DNA of 20,365 nucleotides from a virus. The position numbers and the translations under genes are program-made. Every line of letters starts with the position of its first letter. Positions within the stretch are counted from its first letter, which is position 1. Where the stretch lies: the IMG/VR virus record IMGVR_UViG_3300038327_000100, positions 1-20,365 of that record. One strand, written 5' to 3'. Shown here piece by piece: positions 11,442-19,450 of this stretch. Under the pieces are notes generated by a model, which saw only the letters and a program-made list of their open reading frames with translations, was not told where the DNA came from and searched no databases.

Positions 11442-14003
11442 ATGGTTGATACTGGTAAAGATTTTGCATTAGGATTTGATTCTAAGACTATAAAGTCTAT
11501 AGATGACTTGACAAAAGCTGCTGGCATCTACAGAGAAGCATTTAAAGCACAAGGTGCACAGTTAAATCAATTTAAAAAATTATTTAGAAAAGGTTCCAAT
11601 ATGAATTTCCATAAGGATTCTCATAAACAAGCAATGGGTGTAGGATTAGATAAATTATCAGCAATAATGACTAAATCTACTAAACTAAATGAAACTAATA
11701 ATGCTAATTTAGTAAAAGAATTAAAGAAATTACATATGTCATTAGCACCTGCTGGGGTTAAAGGTAGTGCTGGATTAGCAGAAAGATTATTTATGTCTAA
11801 TCAATCTAGAGTAACAAATGTATTTAGTAGAAAGTATCCTAGTTTAACAGAACAAAATGTTGACACTTCATCTAGAAGTAATCCTGGATATACATCCAAA
11901 TCAAGAACACCTTCTCTATTATCAAGTTTAATCAAAAACGCTGAATTTAATGGTTCAAGTGGGGGTGTTTCTCCTGAAGATTTAGGAAATAATGCATATG
12001 AATCTTCATCATCAATCATAAGTAAATATATTAGAAAACAAACAGTTGATAAATTTAAACCATGGATGAAAGATAAACGAGCAAAATATAATGATGTAAA
12101 AGGTTCATTGAGAGATGTAAATCCTATATCCAGAGCATTAAGAGGAGAACAAGGTTTAGAATCTCCATCATATGTAAAAGCATTTGGAGGATTAAAAAAT
12201 AATATTAGTAAATTATTTGGTGGAGGTAAAGGTACTGGTGGTTCTAGTGGAGAAGATGAAACAGAAAAGAAAAAGAAAGGATTAGGATTCTTTACAAAAG
12301 CAGGTATTATAGGTATCGGTGGAATGATAGGAAAGAAATTATTTGATTCATCTCCTATGTTACAAGCTATGATGAAATTATTTAATACTGCAATGACATT
12401 ATTCTTAAGACCTATAGGAGACTTTATAGGAGGAATGTTAAGACCTCTTGTATTTTTCTTCTTGAAAAACATAGCAATTCCTATGGCTAAACAAGGTAAA
12501 GGTATGATGAATCTCGGTGAAAAAATAGGTAAAGGATTATTAGGATTTTTCCTTAAACCAGGTGAAAGTATTAAACAAGCAATATTAACTGCAATAATAC
12601 CTTTATGGACTTCATGGATGAATTTTGTAGCTCCTTCTGGTAGATTTGACAAATCATTAAATGAGGGTGAAGGGGCATTCAGACCTTGGGAAGATAAAGA
12701 TAATAGTCAATTTGGTTGGGCTCAAAATTATGATCCTATAAAAGATTGGAAGATTGATAGAATGTTAGAAATGGAAAAAGGTAAAGATATACCTGACCAA
12801 GATGAAATAGAAATGTGGGAAAGGGCAAAGGAATGGATGCATATGGGTAATTTAACAAAAGATATTGTTGACTCTATAACATTTGATGATTTTAATGATG
12901 GACTTGGTATGTTTGGAATAACAGTTACAAATACTGGTAAAACTTTGGATGAACTCACAGAATCAGCTGAAAAAGCAACTGATGCATTATTAGGTATAGG
13001 TAAAAAAGAAATGACACCCCTAGAAAAAGAAATTGCAATATCTAAAGAACTTCATCCAGAATGGTTTGATGGTAGAGGCGGTAAGGGTGGTGTTAATATA
13101 GGTAATTTCATGGATCAATTTGGTGAAGAAGGTAGTGATGCATATAATGAGGCACAGGAATTTGCTAAGAATATTGCAAAAATGAAACTAGACTCAGAAT
13201 TATCAGCACAAGAAACAAATATGTTACTTAATTATTTTATTAGTGCAAAGAAACATGGTATTGGAACAGCACAAATACTTAACGATATAGGTGATATAAT
13301 AACAGATGCTAGAGATGAACTTGCTGAAAGACTTCGTTCATTAATAGGACAACAAATTACAGCAAGAACCACATATGGTTTATATGGTCAAACAGGTAAA
13401 GCCGATTCTGATTTAGTTCAAACAAATAATTCCCTTAATGCTGGAGGAGGTTCTTTTAGTGGCGGTGGTAGTGAAACATCAGGGGGTAAAATGGCAACGG
13501 CTTCAGAAATATATGCTTTACAAAAGAAATATAAAAAAATAACTGGTGAATGGTTAGTAATACCATCAGGAACAATGACACGAGACCGTCTTAACAGTCT
13601 TAATAAATATCTTGATGATTATATAGCACATGATAAAACTAATGCATATAATACAAATACTGGTAATGCTAGGGATACTGCGGCAGCAGGTGGAAGTACA
13701 GGATATGATGAAGATAAAAATGGGGATGGTGTGGTTGACTGGCAAGATTATACAGGTATGGCAAAAGGTGGAGTTATATCAGAACCTATATTCGGTATAG
13801 GTGCTCAAACTGGACAAAAATATAAGTTTGGAGAAGCTGGTAGAGAGATAATCACACCAGAAGGTAAATCAAGTGGTGGTACCATATATAATGTGATTAA
13901 TATAAACATAGGAAATGTGAGTAAAGAGGCTGATTATACAAAACTTAAACCTTTAATACAAAGGTGGTTATTAGAGTCTAATAGTAGGAGAGGAATACTT
14001 TGA
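11442..14003 (+). CDS. Tail tape measure protein
   Basis: This 853-residue protein sets tail length and is ejected with DNA. At about 1.5 angstrom per residue it predicts a tail near 130 nm. The N-terminal third is helical and Lys/Ser-rich. Residues about 280-400 are hydrophobic (GIIGIGGMIGKKLF, MTLFLRPIGDFIGGMLRPLV, ILTAIIPLWTSWMNFV) and could cross the host membrane. The C-terminal part has AKGGVISEPIFGIGAQ, FGEAGREIITP and a Val/Ile/Asn-rich strand near 815-830, the common tape measure end. An EF-hand-like loop is at 758-769. It has its own promoter. Its TGA overlaps the next gene's TTG. Confidence 0.85.
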   Translation: MVDTGKDFALGFDSKTIKSIDDLTKAAGIYREAFKAQGAQLNQFKKLFRKGSNMNFHKDSHKQAMGVGLDKLSAIMTKSTKLNETNNANLVKELKKLHMSLAPAGVKGSAGLAERLFMSNQSRVTNVFSRKYPSLTEQNVDTSSRSNPGYTSKSRTPSLLSSLIKNAEFNGSSGGVSPEDLGNNAYESSSSIISKYIRKQTVDKFKPWMKDKRAKYNDVKGSLRDVNPISRALRGEQGLESPSYVKAFGGLKNNISKLFGGGKGTGGSSGEDETEKKKKGLGFFTKAGIIGIGGMIGKKLFDSSPMLQAMMKLFNTAMTLFLRPIGDFIGGMLRPLVFFFLKNIAIPMAKQGKGMMNLGEKIGKGLLGFFLKPGESIKQAILTAIIPLWTSWMNFVAPSGRFDKSLNEGEGAFRPWEDKDNSQFGWAQNYDPIKDWKIDRMLEMEKGKDIPDQDEIEMWERAKEWMHMGNLTKDIVDSITFDDFNDGLGMFGITVTNTGKTLDELTESAEKATDALLGIGKKEMTPLEKEIAISKELHPEWFDGRGGKGGVNIGNFMDQFGEEGSDAYNEAQEFAKNIAKMKLDSELSAQETNMLLNYFISAKKHGIGTAQILNDIGDIITDARDELAERLRSLIGQQITARTTYGLYGQTGKADSDLVQTNNSLNAGGGSFSGGGSETSGGKMATASEIYALQKKYKKITGEWLVIPSGTMTRDRLNSLNKYLDDYIAHDKTNAYNTNTGNARDTAAAGGSTGYDEDKNGDGVVDWQDYTGMAKGGVISEPIFGIGAQTGQKYKFGEAGREIITPEGKSSGGTIYNVININIGNVSKEADYTKLKPLIQRWLLESNSRRGIL

Positions 14004-14536
14004 CAGAATTAAAAATATTTATTGAAAAATATAATATGAAATTAGTATCATCTCAACAAAGAGAATATCAATATGAGGCTAGAAACATATCATCATATGA
14101 TCAATCATTAGAAATACCATCACAATTATTTGCATTACCTGAATCACCAAGTGATGAGGCAATACTTACAAAGGCAGAAGGTAATACTGAAAGAATAACA
14201 TTTTCATGGATTATAAAAGAAGAGGATACATCACCAATATTTAACTATGCAGGAACAGAAATAACATCATTTACAAGAACTAGTGACTCATCATCTTGGA
14301 GTACACTCACAACAAACGGTCAAATGGTGTTCTTTTTAGAGGTATTTGAGAAAATAGGTATGGGTACAAATGATAAACATAGGTTTGTTATATGGGATGA
14401 TACTAATAATAAAAATGTTGTAAGTAAATATGGTTCTATTACAAGAATATCAATGCAAAAAAGTGCAACTGATCCTGCTACATGGAATGCAATGATAGAC
14501 TTTGCTGTAGGCGATGTAATTACAGTGAGTGAATAA
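14000..14536 (+). CDS. Putative distal tail protein
   Basis: This 178-residue protein lies directly after the tape measure gene, the usual place of the Dit-type distal tail protein that closes the tube and joins the hub. The sequence is beta-rich in its second half (NTERITFSWIIKEED, GQMVFFLEVFEKIG, HRFVIWDD, WNAMIDFAVGDVITV). No family motif is definite. The start is TTG at 14000 (TTGACA), overlapping the previous TGA. A purine-rich AGGAGAGGA lies 8-16 nt upstream as a good ribosome binding site. The stop TAA shares its last base with the next ATG. Confidence 0.55.
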   Translation: MTELKIFIEKYNMKLVSSQQREYQYEARNISSYDQSLEIPSQLFALPESPSDEAILTKAEGNTERITFSWIIKEEDTSPIFNYAGTEITSFTRTSDSSSWSTLTTNGQMVFFLEVFEKIGMGTNDKHRFVIWDDTNNKNVVSKYGSITRISMQKSATDPATWNAMIDFAVGDVITVSE

Positions 14537-16533
14537 TGAAAATAAAGATGATATTGGATGGTTCATCCATAATTCCTATTAGATTAAATCTTAAAAAAGA
14601 AGGAGAGCGAGCTATAGATCAATTAGAGACGGAACTTAAACCATTTGAAACAGTCGAAACCAATAATACATTATATTATTTACAAGATATGATATCATTG
14701 GATAATCTATCAGCAATATATAATTTTCAAAACACAGAGAAAGATGAAAGTGGTAATAACAATCATGGTACAGCTACAGATATAACATATGGTGATGGTT
14801 CATGGGATGATAAGATAGCATTATTCAATGGTACTAGTTCAATGATATCAATTCCAGATAATAATACTTTAGATTTATCAGGAAAGTTTGATATATTTAT
14901 ATGGGCTAACTGGTCAAGTACAACTCAAGAATATTTATTATCTAAGAGGAGTTCAACAAGTGATGGTGTAGCAATATCAGTTAATGGTACAACCTCCGGG
15001 GACGTAACCGTTGATATTAACGGAACAACAATAACTAGTTCTACAGCAGGATATAATGGAACTTCATTAGTATTAATACGAGTTGTAAGAGATGAAAATA
15101 ATTTAGTTACATTATTTATTAATGATGTATCCAAAGGAAGTGCAACTATAGCAGGTGATCTAACTAATACAGAATCATTAGTAATAGGAAGAGATTATTC
15201 TACAGGTTATTATAGTGGTAACATTGCAAGACTTCGAATTTATAAGGATTATAATGCAGAAGTTGTAGAAGCATCAAATTTATACTCAAATAGAAATTCA
15301 CGTTCTACTATGAAATTTGGAGGATTTGTAACTAAAATAGAAGATGAAACAAAGGTTAAAAAAATAACAGCTCAGAGTTTTGGTAAGGTGTTAGCAGAAA
15401 CAGAAATAAGAGGTGATGCATATGATAACCAGACCCCAGAATTTATAGTAGAAGATTTAATTACCAAAAATACAAATTTTACATATAAAAGTTCAAGTGG
15501 AGCTTCAGGTATAACATTGACAAAATATACAGCTGATGGTAAATTAGTTGATATAATAAAAGATTTTGCAAGTATAACAAATAGATTATTTTATACAAAC
15601 GCATTACAAGAATTTATATTTGACAAAATAAAATTTAATTCAACAGTAATTAATCTTACACATGGTACTAATGTGAAAATATTAAAAAATGGTTATGATG
15701 ATACACAGATAGTTAACGATTTAACTATAATTGGTCAGAGATTAAGATACAGTACAATAGAAACATTGTCAGGTGATGGATCAACAACAGAATTTATATT
15801 AAATTATGGTGCAGTTACAACCAGAGTAAAAATTGGAGGTGTAGAAAAAACACCTGAAGAAGATTACATAATGGATAGTGTAGGTAAAAAAATCACATTT
15901 ACATCAGCTCCAGCTTCAGGATCAAATAATATAGAGGTTGATTATACATATGAAGAACCTATGGTTATACAGGGTAAAAGACAATCAAGTATAGATAAAT
16001 ATGGTGTTCATGCTAAAAGATTAGTATTAAATTGGATTGATAATAGAGGTGATGGTGTTAGATTTATACAGTCATATCTAAATAGACATAAAGAAGTTGA
16101 GCAAAAAATCAAAGTTGAAATACCAACACTTTATAATTCTATTCAGGAAAATGATATTGTGTTTTTAACAAATACAAATAGTAATATATCTGGAGAGTTT
16201 GTTGTACGAGTTATTGAATACAATTATCCAGAATATCATACATCTATAGATGCAGGTGAATATTACTTTGATTACTTTGAATATGAACGCGATGTAGTAA
16301 GAAAAATACATGATGTTGAAGGTGCATTAACAACAATAAAGGAAATAAGAGATTATGAGTCATTAGAAGATATTATAACTGTTAATGATATAGTCATACA
16401 GATTATAACTGAAAATTTTACTGAATCCTTAAATATGGGTGATACTCCTGTTATATATGATAAGAATGATAATAATTACGGAAGTGGTACATATGGAAGC
16501 AGAGTCACAGGGAGTGTGTATGTAAGTGAGTAA
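14536..16533 (+). CDS. Tail hub protein with inserted LamG-like domain
   Basis: This 665-residue tail-tip protein appears to be a gp27-like hub. Residues 1-45 (MKIKMILDGSSIIPIRLNLK) and 258-400 (MKFGGFVTKIEDETKVKKIT, SFGKVLAETEIRGDAYDNQT) read as one hub split by an insert. The insert at about 57-252 has a LamG/concanavalin-like pattern (AIYNFQNTEKDESGNNNHGT, WDDKIALFNGTSSMISIPDN, LVIGRDYSTGYYSGNIARLR) that often binds carbohydrate. A second beta module lies at about 410-475. The C-terminal half returns to hub-like strands (YLNRHKEVEQKIKVEIPTLY). The gene overlaps its neighbours, so it is co-translated. Confidence 0.65.
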   Translation: MKIKMILDGSSIIPIRLNLKKEGERAIDQLETELKPFETVETNNTLYYLQDMISLDNLSAIYNFQNTEKDESGNNNHGTATDITYGDGSWDDKIALFNGTSSMISIPDNNTLDLSGKFDIFIWANWSSTTQEYLLSKRSSTSDGVAISVNGTTSGDVTVDINGTTITSSTAGYNGTSLVLIRVVRDENNLVTLFINDVSKGSATIAGDLTNTESLVIGRDYSTGYYSGNIARLRIYKDYNAEVVEASNLYSNRNSRSTMKFGGFVTKIEDETKVKKITAQSFGKVLAETEIRGDAYDNQTPEFIVEDLITKNTNFTYKSSSGASGITLTKYTADGKLVDIIKDFASITNRLFYTNALQEFIFDKIKFNSTVINLTHGTNVKILKNGYDDTQIVNDLTIIGQRLRYSTIETLSGDGSTTEFILNYGAVTTRVKIGGVEKTPEEDYIMDSVGKKITFTSAPASGSNNIEVDYTYEEPMVIQGKRQSSIDKYGVHAKRLVLNWIDNRGDGVRFIQSYLNRHKEVEQKIKVEIPTLYNSIQENDIVFLTNTNSNISGEFVVRVIEYNYPEYHTSIDAGEYYFDYFEYERDVVRKIHDVEGALTTIKEIRDYESLEDIITVNDIVIQIITENFTESLNMGDTPVIYDKNDNNYGSGTYGSRVTGSVYVSE

Positions 16534-16990
16534 TCAAATTATACCATTAAATGGTCATGTTAAAGTCAGAGCATGGGAAAAACAATCAGATGGAACTGAA
16601 AAAGAAGTTTATAATAAAACTATTAAAAATCTTATAGTTGATGTAGGTAAAGAATCACTTCTTAAATATATTGGTAATTTAGGTGGTGGATATGCTAATG
16701 ATATAGGTGTAGGAGATTCTACTACAGCGGCAGCTGCATCTCAAACAGATTTACAAGCACCAACTAATAAATTATGGTCTAATATAGTTCAGGCAGACAG
16801 AGTATATGTTGGTACAACCTTATTTATATCAGCTGATTTTGGATATTCAGAAGCTAATTTTACATGGAATGAACTTGGTTTAAGAGATAATCAAGGTACA
16901 CCAGTGTTATTAGCAAGACAAATTGACAGTACTCCACTTGTAAAAACATCATCTAAACGTGCAATAGTTGAATGGCAGTTGAGTCTATAA
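16526..16990 (+). CDS. Small baseplate or tail-fibre protein
   Basis: This 154-residue beta-rich protein contains IGVGDSTTAAAASQTDLQAP and NFTWNELGLRDNQGTPVLLA. These two patterns are common in a small tail-fibre or collar-associated family of tailed phages. The N-terminus (GHVKVRAWEKQSDGTEKEVY then NKTIKNLIVDVGKESLLKYI) is also typical. It probably lies at the tail tip and links the hub to the fibres. The start is GTG at 16526, overlapping the hub stop; GGGAGTG upstream may be a weak ribosome site. Its stop codon overlaps the first base of the promoter of the glycine-rich gene. Confidence 0.55.
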   Translation: MSNQIIPLNGHVKVRAWEKQSDGTEKEVYNKTIKNLIVDVGKESLLKYIGNLGGGYANDIGVGDSTTAAAASQTDLQAPTNKLWSNIVQADRVYVGTTLFISADFGYSEANFTWNELGLRDNQGTPVLLARQIDSTPLVKTSSKRAIVEWQLSL

Positions 16991-17003
16991 TAATATTTAA
17001 ATA
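16990..17003 (+). promoter_or_regulatory. Extended TATA box for the glycine-rich fibre
   Basis: ATAATATTTAAATA is the third copy of this 14-mer. TTTAAATA is centred 29.5 nt before the ATG at 17029, so the transcript would have a leader of only a few bases. Confidence 0.6.
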
Positions 17004-17028
17004 TCAGATAGAATATAAATAGGTAGTC

Positions 17029-18528
17029 ATGGCAAAGATCCTTATACCACGTTCAGATAGTATTTCAGCTAAAGTCATAGAACCATCTGACTTTGAATCA
17101 TTTTTTGGTGATGATATTTTAAATAATTATGTTAAATCAGGTTTTACACTATCAGCTGGATCAGGACTAGCAGTAAATATAGCAACAGGTGTAGGTAGAT
17201 TAAAAGGGCTTTATATTAATAATTCAACATCATCATCTAAATCAAGTTTATCAGCAAGTTCAACAAATTACATTTATATAACATTGACAAGAGATTCAAA
17301 CTCTGAAGCAGAATCATGGGATTTTACTTCTAACACTACTGGTACAACACCAACTGATTCCTTATTTATAGGTACAGCAACAACTGATGGTTCTAGTGTA
17401 ACAGCTACAAGTACTGATGATGTAGTAATTACAAGTGGTACTAAATCTAATATATTTTATGGTAATGGACAAGATGGTGATGTAACAATATCATCAAATA
17501 CAACGTTATCAACCCAAAAATATTATAATAATTTAACAATTAATTCAGGTGTAACTCTTACTATTAATTCAGGTATATGTCCATTTGTAAAAAATGAATT
17601 AAATATAAATGGTATTATTAAAGGAACTACAATATCAGGAGGTAGTGGAGGAGCTGGTGGAGCAGGCTCTGGAGGCGGTGGACGTGGACCAAATGCAGCT
17701 GCTCCTTCTGCTGGTGGAACAGGTGGTTCTGGTGGAACTGGATCTAGTGGAACTGATTCTGGTTTATCTGGAGCCGCAGGCGGTGCAGCCGGACCAGGTA
17801 CAGGCGGTGGGTCTGGAGGACAAGGTACAGGCGGTGGTGGAGGCGGTGGCGGTAATGGCGGTGGTGGTGGTAGACCAGGTGGAGCAGGTGGAGTAAGTGG
17901 CGGAGCAGGTGGAGCTGGAGGAGCAGGTGGAACATTAACAACATCTTTAGGAAGTTTATTAACAACTATACAAACAACCCCATCTCTATCTTCAGGAGGC
18001 GGTGGAGGAGGTAGTGGAGGAGCTGGAGGCGGTGGTGGCGGTGGCGGTAAATATGGTAACGCATATAATGGTACAGGTAATGGAGGAGCTGGAGGTAGTG
18101 GAGGAGCTGGTGGTACTGGTGGTACTGGTACAACCTCAGTATTTATTGTTGCAAGAATTATTAATTTAAATGCTGGTGGAACTCTTATTTCTACTGGAGG
18201 AGATGGAGGAGCTGGAGCAGCTGGAGGAGCTGGAGTAAAGGGTCAAGCATCTAATAATGGTGGTGGAGGTAGTGGAGGAGGTGGATCACCTGGTTCAGGC
18301 GGTGGTGGAGGTTCAGGAGGGGTTATATATTTAATGTATCAAATATTTAATGAAAATGGTACTATTAGTGTAGGTGGCGGTGCAGCCGGACTTGCTTCTA
18401 ACAGTGTTGGTAATGGTGCTAACTCTCCTAGTCCAGCTGGTGGTAGTAATGGAGGAGGACAAGGAAGTGTAGGAGGACAAGATGGTGGAGCAGGTGGTTC
18501 TGGTACAATTTACAGAGAACAGATATAA
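17029..18528 (+). CDS. Glycine-rich tail adhesin
   Basis: This 499-residue receptor-binding candidate starts with an attachment module (about 30-60, YVKSGFTLSAGSGLAVNIAT) and a polar beta domain. Next comes the entry strand set GDVTISSNTTLSTQKYYNN and LTINSGVTLTINSG (about 150-190), which often precedes glycine-rich tail domains. From about residue 204 to the end it is runs of GG, GGA, GGT and GGS, broken by beta stretches (LTTSLGSLLTTIQTTPSL, TTSVFIVARIINLNAGGTLI, VIYLMYQIFNENGTISV). This resembles the polyglycine II sandwich tips of T4-like gp38 adhesins, which carry variable loops that choose the receptor. No signal peptide is seen. The repeats are likely to recombine easily. Confidence 0.75.
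   Translation: MAKILIPRSDSISAKVIEPSDFESFFGDDILNNYVKSGFTLSAGSGLAVNIATGVGRLKGLYINNSTSSSKSSLSASSTNYIYITLTRDSNSEAESWDFTSNTTGTTPTDSLFIGTATTDGSSVTATSTDDVVITSGTKSNIFYGNGQDGDVTISSNTTLSTQKYYNNLTINSGVTLTINSGICPFVKNELNINGIIKGTTISGGSGGAGGAGSGGGGRGPNAAAPSAGGTGGSGGTGSSGTDSGLSGAAGGAAGPGTGGGSGGQGTGGGGGGGGNGGGGGRPGGAGGVSGGAGGAGGAGGTLTTSLGSLLTTIQTTPSLSSGGGGGGSGGAGGGGGGGGKYGNAYNGTGNGGAGGSGGAGGTGGTGTTSVFIVARIINLNAGGTLISTGGDGGAGAAGGAGVKGQASNNGGGGSGGGGSPGSGGGGGSGGVIYLMYQIFNENGTISVGGGAAGLASNSVGNGANSPSPAGGSNGGGQGSVGGQDGGAGGSGTIYREQI
17638..18513 (+). repeat. Glycine-codon repeat tract in the fibre gene
   Basis: Dense degenerate GGN repeats (GGAGGAGCTGGAGG, GGCGGTGGTGG and similar) encode the glycine-rich blocks. 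This is the most G-rich stretch of the window and gives long spurious open frames on both strands. Confidence 0.7.
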
Positions 18529-18529
18529 T

Positions 18530-18700
18530 ATGATAAATTATATAAATACTCTCAGGAAAATAAAAATATTAACTAAAACCATTGATGAATATAACCTTAA
18601 AAAAAATACGGATTTAATTCTACTAGACAATATAGAGGAAAAAATATTTAATTTAAGAATTGAATTTTCTAAACAAGTAGAAGCACAGATAGAAGATTAG
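18530..18700 (+). CDS. Small helical protein, 56 aa, unknown
   Basis: The ATG at 18530 follows the fibre stop after one base and gives a 56-residue, charged, Leu/Ile-rich helical protein (MINYINTLRKIKILTKTIDE then LLDNIEEKIFNLRIEF) with coiled-coil character. A longer start at 18482 would lie within the glycine-rich gene and only add frame-shadow residues. The family is unknown. Its place after the adhesin suggests a fibre-assembly helper or chaperone, as is common downstream of adhesin genes, but this is inference. Confidence 0.5.
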   Translation: MINYINTLRKIKILTKTIDEYNLKKNTDLILLDNIEEKIFNLRIEFSKQVEAQIED

Positions 18701-18710
18701 AAACGAAAGA

Positions 18711-18718
18711 CTTATAAC
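18711..18718 (+). promoter_or_regulatory. TATA box for the 36-aa zinc ribbon
   Basis: CTTATAAC is centred 25.5 nt before the ATG at 18740. Confidence 0.5.
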
Positions 18719-18739
18719 AGAAAGATTTTAACATTATTC

Positions 18740-18850
18740 ATGAATTATAACACAGAATGTCCATGTTGCCATTGGAAATTTATTATACCAGAAAAATTTG
18801 ATAAGGAAATAAGTTGTATAAAATGCGGAAGTATCTGGTATAGCAAATAA
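18740..18850 (+). CDS. Mini zinc-ribbon protein, 36 aa
   Basis: This very short gene encodes MNYNTECPCCHWKFIIPEKF and then about 16 residues containing CIKCGSIWYSK. C7/C9 or C10 with C26/C29 form a four-cysteine zinc ribbon, the minimum size for a fold of this type. Its own leaderless TATA box at the standard spacing and the intact cysteine pattern support a real gene despite the length. The role is unknown. It could be a regulator or an RNA- or DNA-binding protein. It lies in the fibre region, far from the other zinc proteins. Confidence 0.6.
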   Translation: MNYNTECPCCHWKFIIPEKFDKEISCIKCGSIWYSK

Positions 18851-18852
18851 TC

Positions 18853-18860
18853 TTTAAATA
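18853..18860 (+). promoter_or_regulatory. TATA box for the 182-aa structural protein
   Basis: TTTAAATA starts two bases after the zinc-ribbon stop codon and is centred 29.5 nt before the ATG at 18886. Confidence 0.55.
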
Positions 18861-18885
18861 CTACCACAACCTGAAGTTAAGTATA

Positions 18886-19434
18886 ATGTTACATCTAACA
18901 GAATCAAATAAACCAGTAGGAAATCAGATTAATCCGGACTTAAATATTTGTATAGTTAAAGAGTCTATTAATGGTGATAAGACTTGGTACTATGCAAAAA
19001 ATATTGTTACCGATGACGGTGACTTATTCTATGCACAACAAGCAGTTGGAGAAACTCCAACAAGCGACTTTGACGGAGCAAGTGGAAGAATGGAACTTAG
19101 AACAGGTTCAGCCACTCCAGCAAAAGGTGACACTTATACAAGCGTAACTACACCAGTAACAGCATCTAGAAAAGTCATTGATTCAACATATCCAAAAACC
19201 AATGACGGTGACTCTGACAACACAGGAGCAGGTACAGATATTGTTACATGGAGAACAAGTTGGACTACATCCGACTTTAGTGCATCAGCCCTTATTGGTG
19301 GATGTATACACGTAGGTGCCGCAAGTCCAGCTAGTGGAACAAAACTACTAACACACTTTAGCATTACTAGTTTTGATAAAACTACAAGTGACACACTCAA
19401 AATATTCGTAAACCATACATTCAACGGAGTATAG
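18886..19434 (+). CDS. Unknown, probable abundant virion protein
   Basis: This 182-residue protein is beta-rich with many Thr, Ser, Asp and Gly residues (GRMELRTGSATPAKGDTYTS, TWRTSWTTSDFSASALIGGC, LLTHFSITSFDKTTSDTLKI). There is no signal peptide or membrane helix. The family is not recognised. The pattern is that of an extracellular or virion-surface beta-sandwich, such as a tail or head fibre. Codon use has many C-ending codons (GAC, ACC, GTC), like the major capsid gene and unlike the adjacent fibre gene, which suggests high expression. It has its own promoter. A perfect inverted repeat spans its stop codon. Confidence 0.6.
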   Translation: MLHLTESNKPVGNQINPDLNICIVKESINGDKTWYYAKNIVTDDGDLFYAQQAVGETPTSDFDGASGRMELRTGSATPAKGDTYTSVTTPVTASRKVIDSTYPKTNDGDSDNTGAGTDIVTWRTSWTTSDFSASALIGGCIHVGAASPASGTKLLTHFSITSFDKTTSDTLKIFVNHTFNGV

Positions 19435-19447
19435 ACATTTGTCTATA
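19430..19447. repeat. Perfect inverted repeat at the gene end
   Basis: TATAGACATTTGTCTATA has 8-nt arms around TT. It spans the stop codon of the 182-aa gene and ends three bases before the next ATG. It could be an operator, an mRNA hairpin or a terminator stem, but no T-run follows. Confidence 0.55.
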
Positions 19448-19450
19448 ACC

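Noticed and set aside
11801-12652. 283-residue minus-strand open frame inside the tape measure gene
   Set aside because: It is an antisense shadow of a well-supported gene, Pro/Ile/Asn-rich with no promoter or neighbours in that direction.
17609-17965. Open frames in other frames of the glycine-rich tract
   Set aside because: They read low-complexity Val/Glu/Leu or Leu/His repeats produced by GGN codons in the wrong frame.
17638-18528. Diversity-generating retroelement target
   Set aside because: No reverse transcriptase or template repeat is seen, and the C-terminus lacks a C-type lectin pattern.
18482-18529. Longer start for the 56-aa helical protein
   Set aside because: The added residues are in the wrong frame of the glycine-rich gene; ATG 18530 sits directly after the stop.
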